64,000 nucleotides of DNA, from assembly GCF_963082655.1 (NCBI RefSeq), contig NC_081552.1:60927930-60991929 (forward strand), given 5' to 3'. Every line of letters starts with the position of its first letter. Positions within the stretch are counted from its first letter, which is position 1. The stretch comes from Stomoxys calcitrans. Taxonomy: Eukaryota; Arthropoda; Insecta; Diptera; Muscidae. Positions 22,835 to 33,848 of the stretch are shown here, piece after piece. The translations under genes and the position numbers were made by a program. The notes under the pieces are model-generated. The model was given only the letters and a program-made list of their open reading frames with translations. It searched no databases and was not told the origin of the DNA.

Positions 22835-23140
22835 CTGGGAGTGGGTGATTGTTTAATCGTCTGCTCCCTGTTCTTTAGGCTGCATTGAGTTTCCCGTGAC
22901 TGCACTGCTTGATGTTTTAATATTAGGATCTTCGCATATCTTAGTCCTCCGAATCTTGAGAAAGTCGGTAATGGCCATGTTGGTTAAGCTGTATTGAGTC
23001 CAGCGTCCTTGCACTGCTTGATGTTCCAATATTAGGATCTTTGCCTATACTTGTCTTCCAAATCTTGAGTAAATGGGCTTCTTGGGAGTAGGTTAAGGTC
23101 TCATCGTCGGCTCCCTGTGCATTAGACGGTTTTTAGTTCT
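22835..23140 (-). repeat. Short direct repeats between LINE ORF1 and ORF2
   Basis: GCACTGCTTGATGTT followed by ATATTAGGATCTT occurs at 22902 and 23011 (109 bp apart). A second pair, 'GGGAGTGGGTGATTG.TTAATCGTCTGCTCCCTG' and 'GGGAGTAGGTTAAGG.TCATCGTCGGCTCCCTG', is at about 22845 and 23085. They suggest repeated local duplication of the ORF1/ORF2 junction. Confidence 0.65.
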
Positions 23141-23326
23141 CTGCCTAATGTTTTAGCATTAGGATCTTTATCCATCCTAGTCATCCTTTCTCCGGTGTTA
23201 TTGCGACTTTGTCTCCCACCGCAGGACACTGTCCGGAGTCACCATTGCGGGGGGCTGGCTTGGTCTTCCCAGAGTACTCGAAAGCGGGGAGCTCTTTTTC
23301 TTTTTCAGCGTCTTGGCAATGTTATG

Positions 23327-23849
23327 CTATACGAAAGATCTGATTCTCTTTCCAGCTTCCGTAGAAGTGCCTGGAATATCAGTTCTATCCATTCCAGCAT
23401 CCTGCGCTTTCCTTCGTCGTGAACCGGATAGCTTTCTCGGTCTTCTTGTGAGCTGAACCTGAATAGGAAACACCATCTTTACTGAAAGGCTGGGGACGAA
23501 CTGTGCATCCCTCTGGTTTATCCGGCTCTTCCTCATTTGTTGGTCTGACGACTTGTTGTGCGCTTGAAGCATTACTCTCGACTAAAGGTGGCAAAGCACC
23601 CACATCTACAGGAGGGGAGGACAACATGCTACAGTCTGATGCCACCACCGCAGCTTTTGTGTCTTTGGAGTCAATTTTGAGCCTACTCCTTGAAAGCTTT
23701 AAAATTTTTCGTAATAGGTACTTATTCAGAGATACGGATTTTTTTTCTTCGAGGAGCAAAATGAAAACTCGCCCGCTCCACTCAACGATTACTGTTAATT
23801 CAGTCCTACCATATACATATGTATAAGCTAGTTCATGGCCATTCTCCAA
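23327..23849 (-). pseudogene. LINE ORF1-like protein, N-terminal part
   Basis: A 154-codon frame starts at 23849 (MENGHELAYTYVYGRTELTV) and contains a basic stretch, KILKLSRSRLKIDSKDTKAA, then a Ser/Pro/Glu-rich low-complexity stretch. A second frame (23327-23572) continues with LTRRPRKLSGSRRRKAQDAG. Position upstream of the endonuclease and the basic, low-complexity composition fit the N-terminus of an insect LINE ORF1. No CCHC zinc knuckle is visible, so the nucleic-acid-binding end is missing or elsewhere. The product would coat the element's RNA. Confidence 0.5.
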
Positions 23850-23870
23850 GTGTTTATAATGGAAAGCGGA

Positions 23871-24952
23871 AAAAATTAAATATTTTTCTTAATTTCCTCG
23901 AAATATTTTATTTTTAATGAATATCGTAATTATTATGCAAATTTATTTGCTAAACAGATAAAGTGTATAATTGTTTATTCCATCTTTTTGAAAAGTAAGT
24001 TTTCCTTATCAAATTATTAATTCTATAAGTAACGAAGCTTAAATTTTGCATTAGATTTAGAATTTTTAATATTTGTTATATTAGTATCTAATAACAACTT
24101 AATTGCTTTCAGATTTATTAGATTCAATTCTCTGCCCTCAACACAAATAAATAACTCAATATTATTAATTAAAACGGGACATGTTCTGTGCTACCAGAAT
24201 ATTCAATTAAAACATTCGAAAAACCTCAAAGTGTCAGTCTCAAGCAACATTCCAATTTACCTTTATGGCGCATCATTGCCTAGGCAACCGGGCTAAACAC
24301 TTTCATGGAAAATTGAAAATGGCAATTATTTCGTAATTAAACTCAACATTTACCTAAACATTTTCTGCATCGGTGACCATAATCTCCTAATTGTTTTAAT
24401 AGATTTCCTTTGCTGGCTGGGTAAGGAAGTCGGAGAATGTCGGAAGACGAAGTTACCTTTATCCAAATGCGACAGCAAATTGTCTGCCAAATTTGTTGAA
24501 ATGTAAAATTCTCTCAGGAGCATTGCCACAAAGGCATAGAATGCCATGGCCTCAATCACAATTTTTCAAGAATCTTCTGCTTTCGTACTTTTTTCTTGTG
24601 CTTATATTTAAGGACTTTGTGTCATACTTCTTCGCCTTCTTCTTTAGCTTTCGGAGCATGCAAGCAATTACAGCTGTGCAACTTAAGGCAAAAAATCACG
24701 ACACAATATTTGTCTTCAGTGTGAAAGACTTTCAGGTCTTAAACAAATCAACACACAAACACATTCTCAACACAGAATTGTCAACACTGCAGATTTAATA
24801 TCTTCAACGGAAATGTAATTTACAAAACTTGTTAAAATGGGATTAAAATTTTGACATCACAGGCAACTACAATTTTTGTTCAACTGTATATTGGCCGAGG
24901 TAATGGAACAGCAGGTGGATAAGTAAAATCTTTAAGCGAAATATATTTTTTT
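23871..24952. other. AT-rich stretch with no recognised repeat or gene
   Basis: More than 1 kb without DINE, CTAGT-family or transposon motifs. The small frames at 24350-24559 (minus) and 24493-24798 (plus) have no domain I recognise; the latter is hydrophobic (SQFFKNLLLSYFFLVLIF) but short and in AT-rich DNA. It is a candidate for single-copy host DNA. Confidence 0.6.
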
Positions 24953-24964
24953 AATATTTGTTAA

Positions 24965-25277
24965 GGCCACCGTGGGGCAGAGGTTATAATGTCCGCCTGC
25001 GACGCCGAACGCCTGGGTCAAATCCCGGCGTGAACATCAACAAATTTTTTAGCGGTGGTTATCCCCTTATTAATGCTGGCTACATTTGTAAGGTATTCTG
25101 CCATATTAAATTTCTCTACCAAGCGGTGTCGCTATGCGTCACGCCGTTCGGACTCGGCATAAAAAAGGAGGACCCTTATTAATGAGCTCAAACTTTAATC
25201 GGATTGCACTCATTGATATCAGAGAAGTATCCCCTATTTCTTAATGGAATGTTCACGGGAAATTTAGTAGTAGTAGC
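24965..25277 (+). mobile_element. tRNA-derived SINE with 12-bp target duplication
   Basis: GGCCACCGTGGGGCAGAGGT (A box), GACGCCGAACGCC, then GGGTCAAATCCCGGCG where the B box has lost one base relative to GGTTCGAATCC. The body has GCGGTGGTTATCCCC, GCCGTTCGGACTCGGC and GCACTCATTGA, ending near TTAATGGAATGTTCACGGG. It is flanked by AATATTTGTTAA (24953-24964) and AATATTTATTAA (25278-25289), one mismatch. A DINE begins two bases after the right duplication. Confidence 0.88.
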
Positions 25278-25290
25278 AATATTTATTAAA

Positions 25291-26571
25291 ACAAGTAAAA
25301 GCATGCTAAGTTCGGCCGGGCCGAATCTGATATACCCTCCACCATGGATCGATTTTGTCGAGTTCTTTTCCCGGCATCTCTTCTTAGGCAAAAAAAGATA
25401 TAAGAAAAGATTTGCTCTGCTATGAGAGCGATATCAAGATAGGGTCCGGTTTGGACCACAATTAAATTATATGTTGGAGACCTGTGTAAAATGTCAGCCA
25501 ATTCTAATAAGAATTGCGCCCTTTGGGGCTCAAGAAGTAAAATAGAGAGATCGATTTATTGTATATGGGAGCTGTATCGGGCTATAGACAGATTCAGACC
25601 ATAATAAACACGTATGTTGATGGTCAAGAGAGGATCCGTCGTACAAAATTTCAGGCAAATCGGATAATAATTGCGACCTCTAGATGCTCAAGAAGTCAAA
25701 ATACCAGATTGGTTTATATGGCAGCTATATCAGGTTATGAACCTATTTAAACCTTATTTGACATAGTTGTTGAAAGTAAAAATAAAATACGCCTTCTAGA
25801 AGCTCAATAAATCAAGTCCCCAGATCTGTTTATATGACAGCTATATCAGTTTATGAACCGATTTGAACCATACTTGACACAGTTGTTGGATATCATAACA
25901 AAACACTTCGTGCAAAAATTCATTCAAATCGGATAAGAATTGCGCCCTCTAGATACTCAAGAAGTCAAGACCCAAGATCGGTTTATATGACAGCAATATC
26001 AGGTTATTGGCCGATTTGAACCATACTTGGCACACTTGTTGGATGTCATAACAAAACACGTCGTGCGAAATTTTATTCCATTCGGATAAGAATTGCGCAC
26101 TCTAGAGGCTCAAGAAGTCAAGACCCAAGATCGGTTGATATGACAGCTATATCAGATTAAGGACGGATTTGAACCATACTTGACATAGTTGTTGGATATC
26201 ATAACAAAACACGTCGTGCAAAATTTCATTCCAGTTGGATAAGAATTGCGCACTCTAGAGGCTCAAGAAGTCAAGAACCAAGATTGGTTTACATGGCAGC
26301 TATATCAAAACATGAACCGATATGGCTCATTTACAATCCCAACCGACCTACATTAATAAGAAGTATTTGTGTAAAATTTCAAGGGGCTAGCTTTACTCCT
26401 TCGGAAGTTAGCGTGCCTTTGACAGACTGACGGATATGCTAGATCGACATAAAATGTCGCGAAGATCAAGAATATATATACTTTATGGGGTCTTAGACGA
26501 ATATTTCGAGTAGTTACAAACAGAATGACGAAATAAGTATACTCCCCATCCTATGGTGGAGGGTATAAAAA
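25291..26571 (-). mobile_element. DINE-1-like element, complete
   Basis: ACAAGTAAAAGCATGCTAAG, TTCGGCCGGGCCGAA and ATACCCTCCACCATGGATCG lie at the left. About six units follow, one shortened (AAAATACGCCTTCTAGAAGC joins two units). The 5' block carries only a residual GACAGACTGACGGATATGC instead of a GACG array, then GGTGGAGGGTATAAAAAT. Confidence 0.92.
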
Positions 26572-27344
26572 TTTAGAGAAAGGAATGTTGAGTAATTTGA
26601 ATACTTTTGTAATTAGTTTGAAGGAAATATAAATCTTTCTTCTAAGGATGATTTAAGTTCAAAAAAACATGAGCAAGGGAAAAATGCCAACAAATAAAAT
26701 TACCGGTATTTCAATTCGATTCAATTCAATTACCGGTATATGAATCTAGGTTAAATCGGGATAGGTTTGATTTTAGTCTGCCCGGCCAACACAGGGTAGC
26801 TGTGAGGAACACAAAGGCTGGAACTTTGCGCTTCGAATTGTCTCATGTTAATCGTTATCACAGGAAGATTAGCTGCGCGGGCGCGCCCACACGCTACGAT
26901 TAGCGGAAAGCTTCATATTTTTACGGAGTAGCCGCAAATACAGCCGCTGGCAGTCGGTGATTTCGAAAGAAGAGTCTCAGTGAGGGGTCGGGTGGTTGAC
27001 TTACTCTTACTTAAATTCTGAGGGCCTAAGAAACTCGAAACGATAAGGCGAGTTATTGGCGCCTTTAAATACCCAATGACCACCATTGGGGCGCTGGTCC
27101 AGTAACCCGCACCCGTAAACTAATAAAATTGGTCTGAGAAACAAAAGAATAGTATAAACGAACTCCCCTTACGTGGACGACCCACGCAAATGAAAAAAGG
27201 ACCATGATCAACGGATCCGACTTCACCAGATTTGAACATAAAACAAACAAAAACGTGTTTGGCCGTGCCACCCACCGACCATGAATTTATAAATCATCCT
27301 AATTTTTATGAGATCCAAATAAGGGCTGGTTCTAATTCCCTAGA
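26572..27344. other. Stretch without recognised gene
   Basis: About 770 bp. It includes a GC-richer section (26780-27110) with CAATTACCGGTAT-like direct repeats at about 26697-26745. Nothing coding is recognised; the minus-strand frame at 27065-27271 has no domain. Confidence 0.5.
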
Positions 27345-28422
27345 AATCATATATATAAAAATCAATTTGTGTTTGTTTGTAGGTTTGTTTGTTTGTATTC
27401 CAATTTTGGATGGGGTACCTATGGGGGGCGCCCCACCCCCAAAAACCTTCCAAATATATATATATATATACACCCATCACGACAATATGGGAATTAAATA
27501 AAAGGTATTTTAGATTAGAAAACGTATCTGATATATAATTGTCGGACCAAGTGTTTAGGGGACCCCAACCCTCAAAACACCCCTAAATCGGACACATTTA
27601 CCGACCATGGCAATATGAGACTTAAATGAAAGGTATGTGCGAGTAAAATACGAATCTGATATCCAAATGTGGGACCAAGTTTCTTGGCGTCCACCCCTTC
27701 CCCAAAACACCCCCCAAACAGGACTTATTTACTGTCCATGGCAATATGGGGCTTAAATAAACGGTATTTGAATGTAGAATACGAATCTGAAATCCAGATG
27801 TGGGACCAAGTGTTTGGGGGCTGTCCATTCCCGAGAACATTCCCCAAAGAGGAAAAATTTACGACCATAACAATGTGGGGCTCAATTGAAAGGTAGTTGG
27901 ATGCAAAGCACAAATCTGATATCAATATTCGGGAAAAGTGTCTATGCGGCCACCCCACCCCCAAAACACCACCCAAATAGGAAGTATTTGCTGACCATTG
28001 CACTATGAAGCTCGAATAAAAGATTTTTTTGAGAAGAACACGAATCTGATATATATTTTTAAGGCCAAGTCACTGAGTGGCCGCCTCATCCCCCAAAACA
28101 CCCCCCAAACCGGTCATGTTTGCCGACTATGGAAAGATGGGGCTCAAATGAAAGATATTTTGGATGCATCTGATATCAACATTGGGGACCAACTGTCTAG
28201 GGGACGTCCCACCACCATAACAACCCACAAATAGGACGTATTTGCTCACCAAGACAATTTGGGTCTATTATTTGCTGGCTTTTGCTTTAAGGGATTTAAA
28301 TGGTCGGCAAACATTGACATATTTACCGACCATGTCAATGTGGGGCTTAAATGAAAGGTATTGAGGGGCAGAGTAAGAATTGATACCCACTATCGGGTCT
28401 ACCCAGTCCCCAAAATACCCCA
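27345..28422 (+). repeat. CTAGT-family repeat, left part (target of the BEL insertion)
   Basis: The left end is ATATATATAAAAATCAATTT and GTTTGTTTGTAGG. About six or seven degenerate units follow. It stops at AAAATACCCCA (28412-28422), where the BEL/Pao element begins. The matching right half resumes at 37876 with CCTCACAAACAGC; elsewhere in this family the uninterrupted sequence reads AATACCCCACAAACAGC (for example 4850 and 40743). Confidence 0.7.
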
Positions 28423-28815
28423 TATTCAGAGAAGCCACTGTGTCAGTCAAAGTAGTAGAATCACCAGTAGCAGCAATAAATACCAGCAGCAAACCCAACT
28501 GCATAGATTTAAGCAGCAACTGCATTTTAATCGTCACCAACCACTCGCCCACGCATATGTTCTTACATCGATATGTGTATGACTTACCATGTATTGATAT
28601 GTACATCAATCTGTGTATGGCTAGCTGAGCAATTTTATGTATCTCGATCTGTGTATGGTTTGCTGTGTGTTTTTATGTACGTCGATCTGTCTATGTTTTA
28701 TCTATGCGTCTGGAGTTTGGAAACGTACATATTAACATCAACAAGGGCCATTAAAATCTAGCGGTCTACCTTAAAATATATATCAAAATTTTTTGCATGC
28801 CCAAAAGTAATTGAT
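28423..28815 (+). repeat. BEL 5' LTR, first part
   Basis: It starts TATTCAGAGAAGCCACTGTG (the 3' LTR has TGTTAAGAGGAGCCACTGTG) and matches 33849-34245 closely through CAGCAGCAAACCCAACTGCA, ATGTACGTCGATCTGTCTAT and GGAGTTTGGAAACGTACATA. It breaks at ATTGATTTTTA where a DINE starts. The LTR resumes at 30355-30403. About 75 bp present in the 3' LTR (34250-34324) are missing here. Confidence 0.88.
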
Positions 28816-30354
28816 TTTTATACCCTCTACCATAAGATGGGGGGGTATACTAATTTCGTCATTCTGTTTGTAACTACTCGAAATATTCGTCTGAGACCCC
28901 ATAAAGTATATATATTCTTGATCGTCGTGACATTTTATGTCGATCTAGCCATGTCCGTCCGTCTGTCTGTCGAAAGCACGCTAACTTCCGAAGGAGTAAA
29001 GCTAGCCGCTTGAAATTTTGCACAAATACTTCTTATTAGTGTAGGTCGGTTGGTATTGTAAATGGGCTATATCGGTCCATGTTTTGATATAGCTGCCATA
29101 TAAACCGATCTTGGGTCTTGACTTCTTGAGCCTCTAGAGTGCGCAATTCTTATCCGATTGGAATGAAATTTTGCACGACGTGTTTTATTATGATATTCAA
29201 CAACTGTGCCAAGTATGGTTCAAATCGGTCCATAACCTGATATAGCTGCCATATAAACCGATCTTGGGTCTTGATTTCTTGAGCCTCTAGAGTGCGCAAT
29301 TCTTATCCGATTGAAATGAAATTTTGCACGACGTGTTTTGTTATTATATCCAGGAAGTGCGCCAAGTATGGTTTAAATCGGTCCATAACCTGATATAGCT
29401 GCCATATAAACCGATCTTGGGTCTTGACTTCTTGAGCCTCTAGAGGGCGCAATTCCTATCCGATTGGAATGGAATTTCGCACGACGTGTTTTGTTATGAT
29501 ATTCAACAACTGTGCCAAGTATGGTTCAAATCGGTCCATAACCTGATATAGCTGCCATATAAACCGATCTTGGGTCCTGATTTCTTGAGCCTCTAGAGTG
29601 CGCAATTCTTATCCGATTGGAATGGAATTTCGCACGACGTGTTTTGTTATGATACCCAACAACTGTGCAAAGTATGGTTTAAATCGGTCTATAACCTGAC
29701 TTCTTGAGGGCACAATTTTTGTACGAAGTATTTCGTTATGATATCCAACAACTGTGCCAAGTATGGTTGAAATCGGTTCATAACCTGATATAGCTGTCAT
29801 ATAAACAGATCTGGGGATTTCACTTCTTGAGCTTCTAGAAGGCGCAATTCCTATCCGATTTGGCTGAAATTTTGCATGACGTATTTTATATTTACTTTCA
29901 ACAACTGTGTCAAATAAGGTTCAAATCGGTTCATAACCTGATATAGCTGCCATATAAACCGATCTGGGATCTTGACTTCTTGAGCCTCTAGAGGTCGCAA
30001 TTATTATCCGATTTGCCTGAAATTTTGTACGACGGATCCTCTTATGACCGTCAACATACGTGTTTATTATGATCTGAATCGGTTTATAGCCCGATACAGC
30101 TCCCATATAAATCGATCTCTCTATTTTACTTCTTGAGCCCCCAAAAGGGCGCAATTCTTATTCGGATTGGCTGACATTTTACACAGGACTCCAACATATA
30201 ATTTAATTGATATTGCTCTAACAGCAGAGCAAATCTTTTCTTATATCCTTTTTTGCCTAAGAAGAGATGCCGGGAAAAGAACTTGACAAATGCGATCCAT
30301 GGTGGAGGGTATATAAGATTCGGCCCGGCCGAACTTAGCACGCTTTTACTTGTT
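28816..30354 (+). mobile_element. DINE-1-like element inside the BEL 5' LTR
   Basis: The 5' end TTTTTATACCCTCTACCATA has a seven-G arm. The GTCC run is very short (28947-28970). About seven units, one with a deletion (TATAACCTGACTTCTTGAGG at 29690), and the 3' end with TTCGGCCCGGCCGAA and ACTTGTT follow. The 3' junction (ACTTGTT followed by TTGTTTTATTTT) matches that of the DINE in the 3' LTR. Confidence 0.92.
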
Positions 30355-30403
30355 TTGTTTTATTTTTTCCACTAGCGTGTAAAAAAGCTTACAGACTCTA
30401 ACA
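30355..30403 (+). repeat. BEL 5' LTR, terminal part
   Basis: CCACTAGCGTGTAAAAAAGC and TTACAGACTC lead to the terminal TAACA, which is inverted relative to the TGTTA start of the 3' LTR. Confidence 0.85.
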
Positions 30404-30421
30404 TTGGTGATCCCGACGTGA
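30404..30421 (+). other. Primer-binding site of the BEL element
   Basis: TTGGTGATCCCGACGTGAT follows the LTR directly. From memory, TGGTGACCCCGACGTGAT is complementary to the 3' end of insect tRNA-Trp, so this site differs at one base. The tRNA identity is an inference to be checked against a fly tRNA set. Confidence 0.6.
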
Positions 30422-30675
30422 TCCAGCTTTAAATCAACATTTCGAGAATTAATATCAATTCGGATATAATTCATTGATTTCGCACGTCTAATTTTGGATT
30501 ATTGCTTCTAATTTCAATCTTAGAGCAGTGATAGCAAATTTCAGCCCTATCGCTTATTGACTTAGCCATTGACACTCATATAATCATGCCAGACAACACA
30601 TCGCCATCAACCAAAGAATCCGCCGAGGGATCATCCGAGATTACCCAGTGCATGAATAGAGTTAAATCTAATGGT
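30422..30675 (+). pseudogene. BEL leader and N-terminal fragment of gag
   Basis: About 160 bp of leader is followed by an ATG at 30586 opening 30 codons, beginning MPDNTSPSTKESAEG, that stop abruptly at the DINE fragment at 30676. The position just after the LTR and primer-binding site identifies it as the start of the gag-pol frame; the residues alone would not. Everything from here to the end of RT is deleted, and the DINE piece sits at the deletion point. Confidence 0.65.
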
Positions 30676-30827
30676 AAGCAGACGGACGGACATGTCTAGA
30701 TCGTCATAGATTTTTACGCTGATCAAGAACATATATACTTTATAGGGTCGGAAATGGATATTTCAATGTGTTGCAAACGGAATGACAAAATGAAGATACC
30801 CCCATCCTTCGGTGGTGGGTATAAAAA
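30676..30827 (-). mobile_element. DINE-1-like 5' block fragment at a BEL deletion junction
   Basis: It consists of GCAGACGGACGGACATGTCT, the ACGCTGATCAAGAACATATA block and CGGTGGTGGGTATAAAAAT, which is subfamily 2 type. Only about 150 bp at the 5' end of an element remain. The units and 3' end are absent together with most of BEL gag-pol, so one deletion probably took both. Confidence 0.85.
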
Positions 30828-31109
30828 TAACAGAACATATGTTTTGGCATCATATTCCAACGGCAAACAACCCTGCCGACATTTTATCGAGAGGAGTCAC
30901 CCTAGAAGAACTTCTCAGATGTAGTCTTTGGAAGGAAGGACCTAATTTTTTATACAAAAATCAGGAAGCTTGGCCAAAACCATCGAATTTTATACAAAAA
31001 CTGCCAGAGCGCCGACGAGTTGCTCTTATAATTTCGTCCAATCAAGATTTGTCTCTTGATTGTAAATATCACAACTCTTTTTTCAAAATTCAGCGCACCT
31101 TTGCATATA
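30828..31109 (+). pseudogene. BEL pol fragment: RNase H to integrase junction
   Basis: The frame reads EHMFWHHIPTANNPADILSR with GVTLEELLRCSLWKEGPNFL just after. W..IP...NPAD..SRG is the hallmark at the end of the BEL/Pao RNase H domain. A typical linker with WPK and LPERRR follows. It ends at FKIQRTFAY, where the MITE is inserted. The first residues of the apparent open frame come from the DINE fragment, not from BEL. Confidence 0.88.
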
Positions 31110-31341
31110 CAGGGTGGCTGATGAAAGCCGCTACCAAAAAAAAATGTAATAACTTTTTTTCTATTTAATAATAATAATTTAATAATTAATTTAATTAATT
31201 AATTAATTAATTTAATTAATAATAATTTAATAATTAATTTAATAATTTAATTTAACATGAATAAAAGAAAAATGTATTCCATACACCGAAAAAAAAATGT
31301 AGCAATATTCATCATTGTAGCAATATTCATCAGCCACCCTG
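31110..31341. mobile_element. MITE with perfect 16-bp TIRs and TA target duplication
   Basis: CAGGGTGGCTGATGAA at 31110-31125 is the exact reverse complement of TTCATCAGCCACCCTG at 31326-31341. TA flanks both sides (31108-31109, 31342-31343), as for Tc1/mariner-mobilised elements. The 232-bp element has an AT-only core (about 31163-31255, built of TTAAT/AATAAT words) and a near-duplicate of the right end (GTAGCAATATTCATCA occurs twice, 31300-31335). It has no coding capacity. Confidence 0.92.
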
Positions 31342-31353
31342 TATGTACCGAGA

Positions 31354-33105
31354 ACAAGTAAAAGCGTGATAAGTTCGGCCGGGCCGAATCTTATATACCC
31401 TCCACCATGGATCGCATTTATCGAGTTCTTTTCCCGGCAAAAGAGTTGCTCTGCTATTAAAACGATATCAATTATGGTCCGGTTCGGACCACAATTAAAT
31501 TATATGTTGGAGACCTGTGTAAAATTTCAGCCAATTCGTATAAGAATTGCGCCCATTGGCGCTCACGAAGTAAAATAGAGAGAACGATTTATATGGGATC
31601 TGCATCGGGCTATAGACCGATTCAGACCATAATAAACACGTTTGTTGATGGTCATGAGAGGATCCATCGTACAAAATTTCAGGCATATCGGATAATAATT
31701 GCGACCTCTGGGGGTCAAGAAGTCAAGATCTCAGATCCGTTTATATGGCAGCTATATCAGGTTATGAACCGATTTGAACCTTATTTGACACAGTTGTTGA
31801 AAGTAAAAATAAAATACGCCATGCAAAATTTCAGACAAATCGGATAGGAATTGCGCCCTTTGGAAGCTCAAGAAGTGAAATCCCCAGATCTGTTTATATG
31901 ACAGCTATATCAGGTAAGAACCGATTTCAACCATACTTGGCACAGTTGTTGGATATCATAACGAAAGACTTCGTACAAAAATTCATTCAAATCGGATAAG
32001 AATTGTGCCCTCAAGAAGTCAAGACCCAAGATCGGTTTATATGGCAGCTATATCAAGTTATGGACCGATTTAAACCATACTTTGCACAGTTGTTGGGTAT
32101 CATAACAAAACACGTCGTGCGAAATTCCATTCCAATCGGATAAGAATTGCGCCCTCTAGAGGCTCAAGAAGTCAAGAGCCAAGATCGGTTTATATGGCAG
32201 CTATATCAGGTTATGGACCGATTTGAACCATACTTGGCACAGTTCCTGGATATAATAACAAAACACGTCGTGCAAAATTTCATTTCAATCGGATAAGAAT
32301 TGCGCACTCTAGAGGCTCAAGAAATCAAGACTCAAGATCGGTTTATATGGCAGCTATATCAGGTTATGGACCGATTTGAACCATACTTGGCACAGTTGTT
32401 GAATATCATAATAAAACACGTCGTGCAAAATTTCATTCCAATCGGATAAGAATTGCGCACTCTAGAGGCTCAAGAAGTCAAGACCCAAGATCGGTTTATA
32501 TGGCAGCTATATCAGGTTATGGACCGATTTGAACCATACTTGGCACAGTTCCTGGATATAATAACAAAACACGTCGTGCAAAATTTCATTTCAATCGGGT
32601 AAGAATTGCGCACTCTAGAGGCTCAAGAAATCAAGACCCAAGATCGGTTTATATGGCAGCTATATCAGGTTATGGACCGATTTGAACCATACTTGGCACA
32701 GTTCCTGGATATAATAACAAAACACGTCGTGCAAAATTTCATTCCAATCGGATAAGAATTGCGCGCTCTAGAGGCTCAAGAAGTCAAGACCCAAGATCGG
32801 TTTATATGGCAGCTATATCAAAACATGGACCGATATGGCCCATTTACAATACCAACCGACCTACACTAATAAGAAGTATTTGTGCAAAATTTCAAGCGGC
32901 TAGCTTTACTCCTTCGGAAGTTAGCGTGCTTTCGACAGACAGACGGACGGACGGACAGACGGACGGACATGGCTAGATCGACATAAAATGTCACGACGAT
33001 CAAGAATATATATACTTTATGGGGTCTCAGACGAATATTTCGAGTAGTTACAAACAGAATGACGAAATTAGTATACCCCCCATCTTATGGTGGAGGGTAT
33101 AAAAA
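31354..33105 (-). mobile_element. DINE-1-like element inside BEL pol
   Basis: ACAAGTAAAAGCGTGATAAG, TTCGGCCGGGCCGAA and ACCCTCCACCATGGATCGCA lie at the left. About nine units follow; four consecutive starts of GGATAAG-type phrase at 32291, 32444, 32597 and 32750 are exactly 153 bp apart. The 5' end is CAGACAGACGGACGGACGGA, AAGAATATATATACTTTATG and GGTGGAGGGTATAAAAAT. The 32.3-32.8 kb units are very similar to each other, which suggests recent array expansion. Confidence 0.94.
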
Positions 33106-33848
33106 TGTAGTGATTTAACCAAAATTGAAATCAAGATGGGAACACAACTTTTGCTACGAAACATACAACTTATGCACTTTTCCTTGGAATATAAATCTTT
33201 ACAGCAAAATGAAAATGTACCAACAACCAGAAAATTATATTCGCTTTCGCCTTTTTTGGATGCAGACTGTCTGATTTGGGTCGGTGGCCGTTTGCAAAAT
33301 TCATTGTTGTCGTTCGAGGCCCAACATCCAATCATATGTATTTTAATCTTCAATGAATTGCGAACTTTGGTATGCCAAATATCTGCTATTCTCAACTCTC
33401 GCCCTTTATATCCGATTACGGAGGATCCAAATGACGTGCAGGTGCTGACTCCAGGCTATTTTTTAGTTGTTGGACCGCTAAAGAGCTTCTCGGAACCAGA
33501 TATTACAGACCTTAACATAAATATTTTAAACAGATGGCAAAAAGTTTGTCATATGCAACAAATTTTTTGGAAAAAATGGAGCAATTTCTATTTTACTCTA
33601 TTGCAGCAACGATCGAAGTTAAAATCATCGAAAAACAAATTTTCTATTGGAGCAATGGTGCTTCTGAAAGACGAAAACCTTCCACCCCTGAAATGGCAAA
33701 TGGACACTGTAGCTCGGAAAGATGGTGTTGTGCGAGTTGACTTGGTAAAAACTTCAAATGGAACCTTGCGTCGACTAGTGGCTAAATTAGCGATACTGCC
33801 TATTGAAGATGAGAATGTTGAAAGTCATGGACTTCCAACGGAGGAGGA
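33106..33848 (+). pseudogene. BEL integrase and C-terminal domain, internally deleted
   Basis: In one long frame from 33136: DADCLIWVGGRLQNSLLSFE (the conserved 'GGR' region before integrase), then a deletion joins HPIIC directly to LRTLVCQISAILNSRPLYPI. The zinc-binding HHCC motif and the DDE catalytic core of integrase are therefore missing. The C-terminal part is well kept: LTPGYFLVV, NRWQKVCHMQQIFWKKW, then the chromo-like domain of BEL elements with VLLKDENLPPLKW and RLVAKLAILPIED. A purine-rich GGAGGAGGA just before 33849 is the likely polypurine tract. The frame reads on into the LTR. Integration function is lost. Confidence 0.9.

Larger units (their letters stand above)
20480..23870 (-). 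mobile_element. Non-LTR retrotransposon (Jockey/R1/LOA-type LINE), decayed
   Basis: On the minus strand the order is ORF1-like (23327-23849), a spacer with short direct repeats, an AP-endonuclease fragment (22401-22754), reverse transcriptase (20740-21974), and a post-RT segment with LLLTYASVVWW (about 20520-20560). This order is normal for the I superclade of LINEs. Clade assignment within that group needs a tree. Frameshifts, stops and an internal duplication make it inactive. Neither a poly(A) or simple tail nor a target duplication was identified, so the boundaries are approximate. Confidence 0.85.

Noticed and set aside
24493..24798. Small hydrophobic protein gene
   Set aside because: AT-rich DNA gives Phe/Leu-rich frames by chance; no domain or expression signal is seen.
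27232..27501. Open frame with FVGLFVCIPILDG as a gene
   Set aside because: It spans unassigned DNA and the CTAGT-family 5' end with its GTTTGTTTGT run; no domain is present.
32280..32760. Regular repeats as a CRISPR array
   Set aside because: The sequence is eukaryotic, units are 153 bp with no unique spacers, and no cas genes exist.
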